From: Xenorhabdus ehlersii
GTDB taxonomy: Bacteria; Pseudomonadota; Gammaproteobacteria; Enterobacterales; Enterobacteriaceae
Assembly (NCBI RefSeq): GCF_003610465.1
Contig: NZ_RAQI01000007.1
Span: 1 to 64,000, forward strand
DNA length: 64,000 nt
Direction: 5' to 3'
Within the stretch, counting starts at the first letter, position 1. Every line of letters starts with the position of its first letter. The notes beneath the pieces were generated by a model that was not told the origin of the DNA, did not search any database, and saw only the letters and a program-made list of their open reading frames with translations. The position numbers were made by a program, and so were the translations under genes. Positions 61,400 to 64,000 of the stretch are shown here, one piece after another.

Positions 61400-62308
61400 A
61401 TGCAAAAGTTTGATACCAAAACCTTTCAGGGGCTCATCCTGACACTACAGGATTACTGGGCGCGTCAAGGCTGTACCATTGTCCAACCACTGGATATGGA
61501 AGTCGGCGCAGGAACCTCTCATCCTATTACCTGTCTGCGTGCTTTGGGGCCAGAGCCTATTGCTGCAGCTTATGTGCAACCTTCTCGTCGTCCAACTGAC
61601 GGTCGTTATGGCGAAAACCCAAACCGCCTCCAGCACTACTATCAATTTCAGGTTATCATCAAGCCATCTCCAGATAACATTCAGGAACTCTATCTTGGCT
61701 CTTTGAAAGCGTTAGGGCTCGATCCGACTGTTCATGATATCCGCTTTGTTGAAGATAACTGGGAAAACCCAACTTTGGGCGCATGGGGGCTGGGCTGGGA
61801 AGTTTGGCTGAATGGTATGGAAGTCACCCAGTTTACTTACTTCCAGCAAGTTGGCGGCCTTGAATGTAAGCCAGTAACTGGTGAGATTACTTACGGGTTG
61901 GAACGTCTTGCGATGTATATTCAAGGCGTGGATAGCGTTTACGATCTGGTATGGAGTGATGGCCCGTTGGGTAAAACCACTTATGGTGATATTTACCACC
62001 AGAATGAAGTTGAACAGTCTACTTACAACTTCGAGCACGCCGATGTGGATTTCCTGTTTACCTGCTTTGAGCAATACGAAAAAGAGGCACAGGAATTACT
62101 GGCGCTGGAAACTCCGCTGCCATTGCCCGCTTATGAGCGCATTTTAAAAGCGGGTCATACCTTCAATTTGCTGGATGCCCGCAAAGCGATTTCTGTGACA
62201 GAACGTCAGCGCTATATCCTGCGCATCCGTACCCTGACTAAATCGGTTGCTGAAGCTTATTATGCCTCCCGCGAGGCGCTTGGCTTCCCTATGTGTAACA
62301 AGAAATAA
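61400..62308 (+). CDS. glyQ: glycyl-tRNA synthetase alpha subunit
   Basis: A 302-residue class II catalytic subunit of the heterotetrameric enzyme. It follows E. coli GlyQ almost residue by residue: [32 protein letters not shown] and the class II motif 2 and 3 regions ([27 protein letters not shown]). The frame extends upstream to 61280, but that part has no similarity. glyS starts nine bases after its stop. Confidence 0.98.
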   Translation: MQKFDTKTFQGLILTLQDYWARQGCTIVQPLDMEVGAGTSHPITCLRALGPEPIAAAYVQPSRRPTDGRYGENPNRLQHYYQFQVIIKPSPDNIQELYLGSLKALGLDPTVHDIRFVEDNWENPTLGAWGLGWEVWLNGMEVTQFTYFQQVGGLECKPVTGEITYGLERLAMYIQGVDSVYDLVWSDGPLGKTTYGDIYHQNEVEQSTYNFEHADVDFLFTCFEQYEKEAQELLALETPLPLPAYERILKAGHTFNLLDARKAISVTERQRYILRIRTLTKSVAEAYYASREALGFPMCNKK

Positions 62309-62317
62309 GAGGCCATC

Positions 62318-64000
62318 ATGATTCAACAGACTTTCCTTGTGGAAATCGGTACGGAAGAGCTACCGCCAAAGGCGCTGCGTTCATTGGCTGAATCTTTTGC
62401 GGCCAATTTTGAAGCCGAACTGAATAACGCCAATCTGGGTCATGGTGAAGTGAGTTGGTTTGCGGCTCCTCGCCGTTTGGCACTGAAAGTAGCAAATTTG
62501 GCGGCAGCACAGGCTGATCGTGAAGTTGAAAAGCGTGGCCCTGCGATTGCTCAGGCGTTCGATGCAGAAGGTAAGCCAACTAAAGCCGCAGAAGGTTGGG
62601 CGCGTGGTTGCGGTATCACCGTTGATCAGGCTGAACGCATGGTAACGGATAAAGGGGAATGGCTGCTCTATCGTGCCCAGGTCAAAGGCCGCGAAGCAAA
62701 AGAGTTGCTGGCGGATATGGTAAGCAGTTCTCTGAGTAAGTTGCCAATCCCTAAGTTGATGCGTTGGGGCGATAAACAGACCCAGTTTGTTCGTCCGGTC
62801 CATACGGTCACTATGTTGCTGGGCAGCGACGTGGTTGAAGGCGAAATTCTGGGTATTCAATCGGATCGTATTATTCGTGGTCACCGCTTTATGGGTGAGG
62901 CGGAATTTACCATTGAGAACGCGCAGCAGTATCCCGCTATTTTGCAGAAGCGTGGTCGGGTTATCGCAGATTATGACGCTCGTAAGACGATGATCAAGCA
63001 TGATGCAGAACAGGCCGCAATGCAGCTTGGTGGGGTTGCAGATCTGAGCGATGGTTTGTTGGAAGAAGTGACTTCTTTGGTGGAATGGCCGGTTGTACTG
63101 ACTGCGAAATTCGAAGAAAAATTCCTGCAAGTTCCTGCTGAAGCATTGGTTTATACCATGAAAGGTGACCAGAAATATTTTCCGGTTTACGACAAAGCCG
63201 GCAAATTGATGGCGAACTTTATTTTTGTCACCAATATTGAATCTTCTGATCCTCAGCAAATTATTTCAGGTAACGAAAAAGTTGTTCGCCCACGTCTGGC
63301 GGATGCGGAATTCTTCTTCAAGACTGACCGTAAACAACGTTTGGAAGACAACCTACCTCGTTTGGAAACTGTACTGTTCCAGAAACAATTGGGCACCTTG
63401 CGTGACAAAACTGATCGTATTCAAGCCTTGGCTGGCTGGATTGCGGAAAAAATCGGGGCAGATGTCAATCATGCGACTCGTGCGGGTCTATTGTCCAAAT
63501 GTGACCTGATGACCAATATGGTGTTCGAATTCACCGATACGCAGGGCGTGATGGGGATGCACTATGCACGTCATGATGGAGAAGCGGAAGATGTGGCGCT
63601 GGCACTGAATGAGCAGTATCAGCCACGTTTCTCTGGTGATGCACTGCCATCAACGGGGGTTTCCTGTGCCGTTGCCATTGCAGATAAAATGGATACCTTG
63701 GCTGGGATCTTCGGGATTGGTCAGCATCCGAAAGGGGATAAAGACCCGTTCGCTTTACGCCGTGCGGCACTGGGTGTTCTGCGCATTATCGTTGAGAAAA
63801 AATTACCTCTTGACCTCCAAACGTTGGCAGAAGAAGCGGTGCGTTTGTATGGCAACAAGCTGACCAACGAAAAAGCGGTGGATGATGTGGTTGAGTTTAT
63901 GCTCGGCCGTTTCCGCGCTTGGTATCAAGAATTGGGTTATAGCGTTGATGCTATTCAGGCGGTATTGGCACGTCGTCCGACTCAACCGGCAGACTTTGAT
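62318..64000 (+). CDS. glyS: glycyl-tRNA synthetase beta subunit, 5' part
   Basis: 561 codons without a stop, running off the right edge of the window; the full protein in E. coli is about 690 residues, so roughly 80% is present. It begins [20 protein letters not shown] and includes the HD-like region with [10 protein letters not shown] and [20 protein letters not shown] (in part). The beta subunit binds and positions tRNA-Gly. GAGG precedes ATG 62318. Confidence 0.97.
   Translation, partial: MIQQTFLVEIGTEELPPKALRSLAESFAANFEAELNNANLGHGEVSWFAAPRRLALKVANLAAAQADREVEKRGPAIAQAFDAEGKPTKAAEGWARGCGITVDQAERMVTDKGEWLLYRAQVKGREAKELLADMVSSSLSKLPIPKLMRWGDKQTQFVRPVHTVTMLLGSDVVEGEILGIQSDRIIRGHRFMGEAEFTIENAQQYPAILQKRGRVIADYDARKTMIKHDAEQAAMQLGGVADLSDGLLEEVTSLVEWPVVLTAKFEEKFLQVPAEALVYTMKGDQKYFPVYDKAGKLMANFIFVTNIESSDPQQIISGNEKVVRPRLADAEFFFKTDRKQRLEDNLPRLETVLFQKQLGTLRDKTDRIQALAGWIAEKIGADVNHATRAGLLSKCDLMTNMVFEFTDTQGVMGMHYARHDGEAEDVALALNEQYQPRFSGDALPSTGVSCAVAIADKMDTLAGIFGIGQHPKGDKDPFALRRAALGVLRIIVEKKLPLDLQTLAEEAVRLYGNKLTNEKAVDDVVEFMLGRFRAWYQELGYSVDAIQAVLARRPTQPADFD

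Noticed and set aside
62381..63259. A 292-codon open frame antisense to glyS
   Set aside because: It lies wholly inside the glyS frame, its composition is Phe/Arg/Asn-rich, and it has no ribosome-binding site. It is a shadow of a strongly coding gene.

Overview
The window looks like a chromosomal segment of a Xenorhabdus-type bacterium (Enterobacterales, Morganellaceae). Gene content and order are enterobacterial throughout, base composition is moderate to low GC, and EnvZ is a short form with no periplasmic domain, as described for Xenorhabdus nematophila. The genus call is an inference; species cannot be told. No tRNA, rRNA, CRISPR array, insertion sequence or prophage was seen.

Region 1 (1-16.7 kb) follows the E. 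coli order gntX-bioH-...-feoCBA-tex-greB-ompR-envZ, with two accessory insertions. Between bioH and feoC lie an OsmC-family gene and a fused remnant of a DUF1778/GNAT (tacAT-type) toxin-antitoxin operon. Between feoA and tex lies a 6-kb AT-rich island on the minus strand: an intimin/invasin-type inverse autotransporter, a single-domain Ig-like protein without signal peptide, and a DUF2829 (Tad2-like) gene interrupted by an in-frame stop at codon 14. The spacers between these three genes are copies of each other, including hairpin and leader, so different genes sit between repeated spacers.

Region 2 (16.7-30.1 kb): pstSCAB-phoU behind a Pho box; a polar amino-acid ABC importer (binding protein and two permeases, no ATPase); a gene related to Rhodococcus equi VapA; an SmvA-like efflux pump with its divergent TetR regulator; adenine permease adeP with a PurR box; and a GT39-type membrane glycosyltransferase.

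Region 3 (30.2-41.5 kb) is the E. coli-like block yihI-hemN / glnG-glnL-glnA / typA-yihX-dtd-yiiD. Nitrogen control is readable upstream of glnA (sigma-54 promoter plus NtrC sites 32 bp apart). The rbn gene usually between yihX and dtd is missing.

Region 4 (41.5-55 kb) is the block yicH-xanP / gltS / recG-trmH-spoT-rpoZ-gmk / ligB / yicG, with a second, perfect PurR box before xanP. Region 5 (55-64 kb) carries yidR, yidQ and yidE (without ibpAB), a candidate small RNA with three stem-loops, avtA, tag, glyQ and the 5' 561 codons of glyS, which runs off the window.

Most of the sequence is housekeeping: iron uptake, phosphate uptake, osmotic sensing, nitrogen assimilation, purine uptake, stringent response and glycyl-tRNA synthesis. 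The least explained part is the 5.1-11.5 kb adhesin island with its duplicated spacers.
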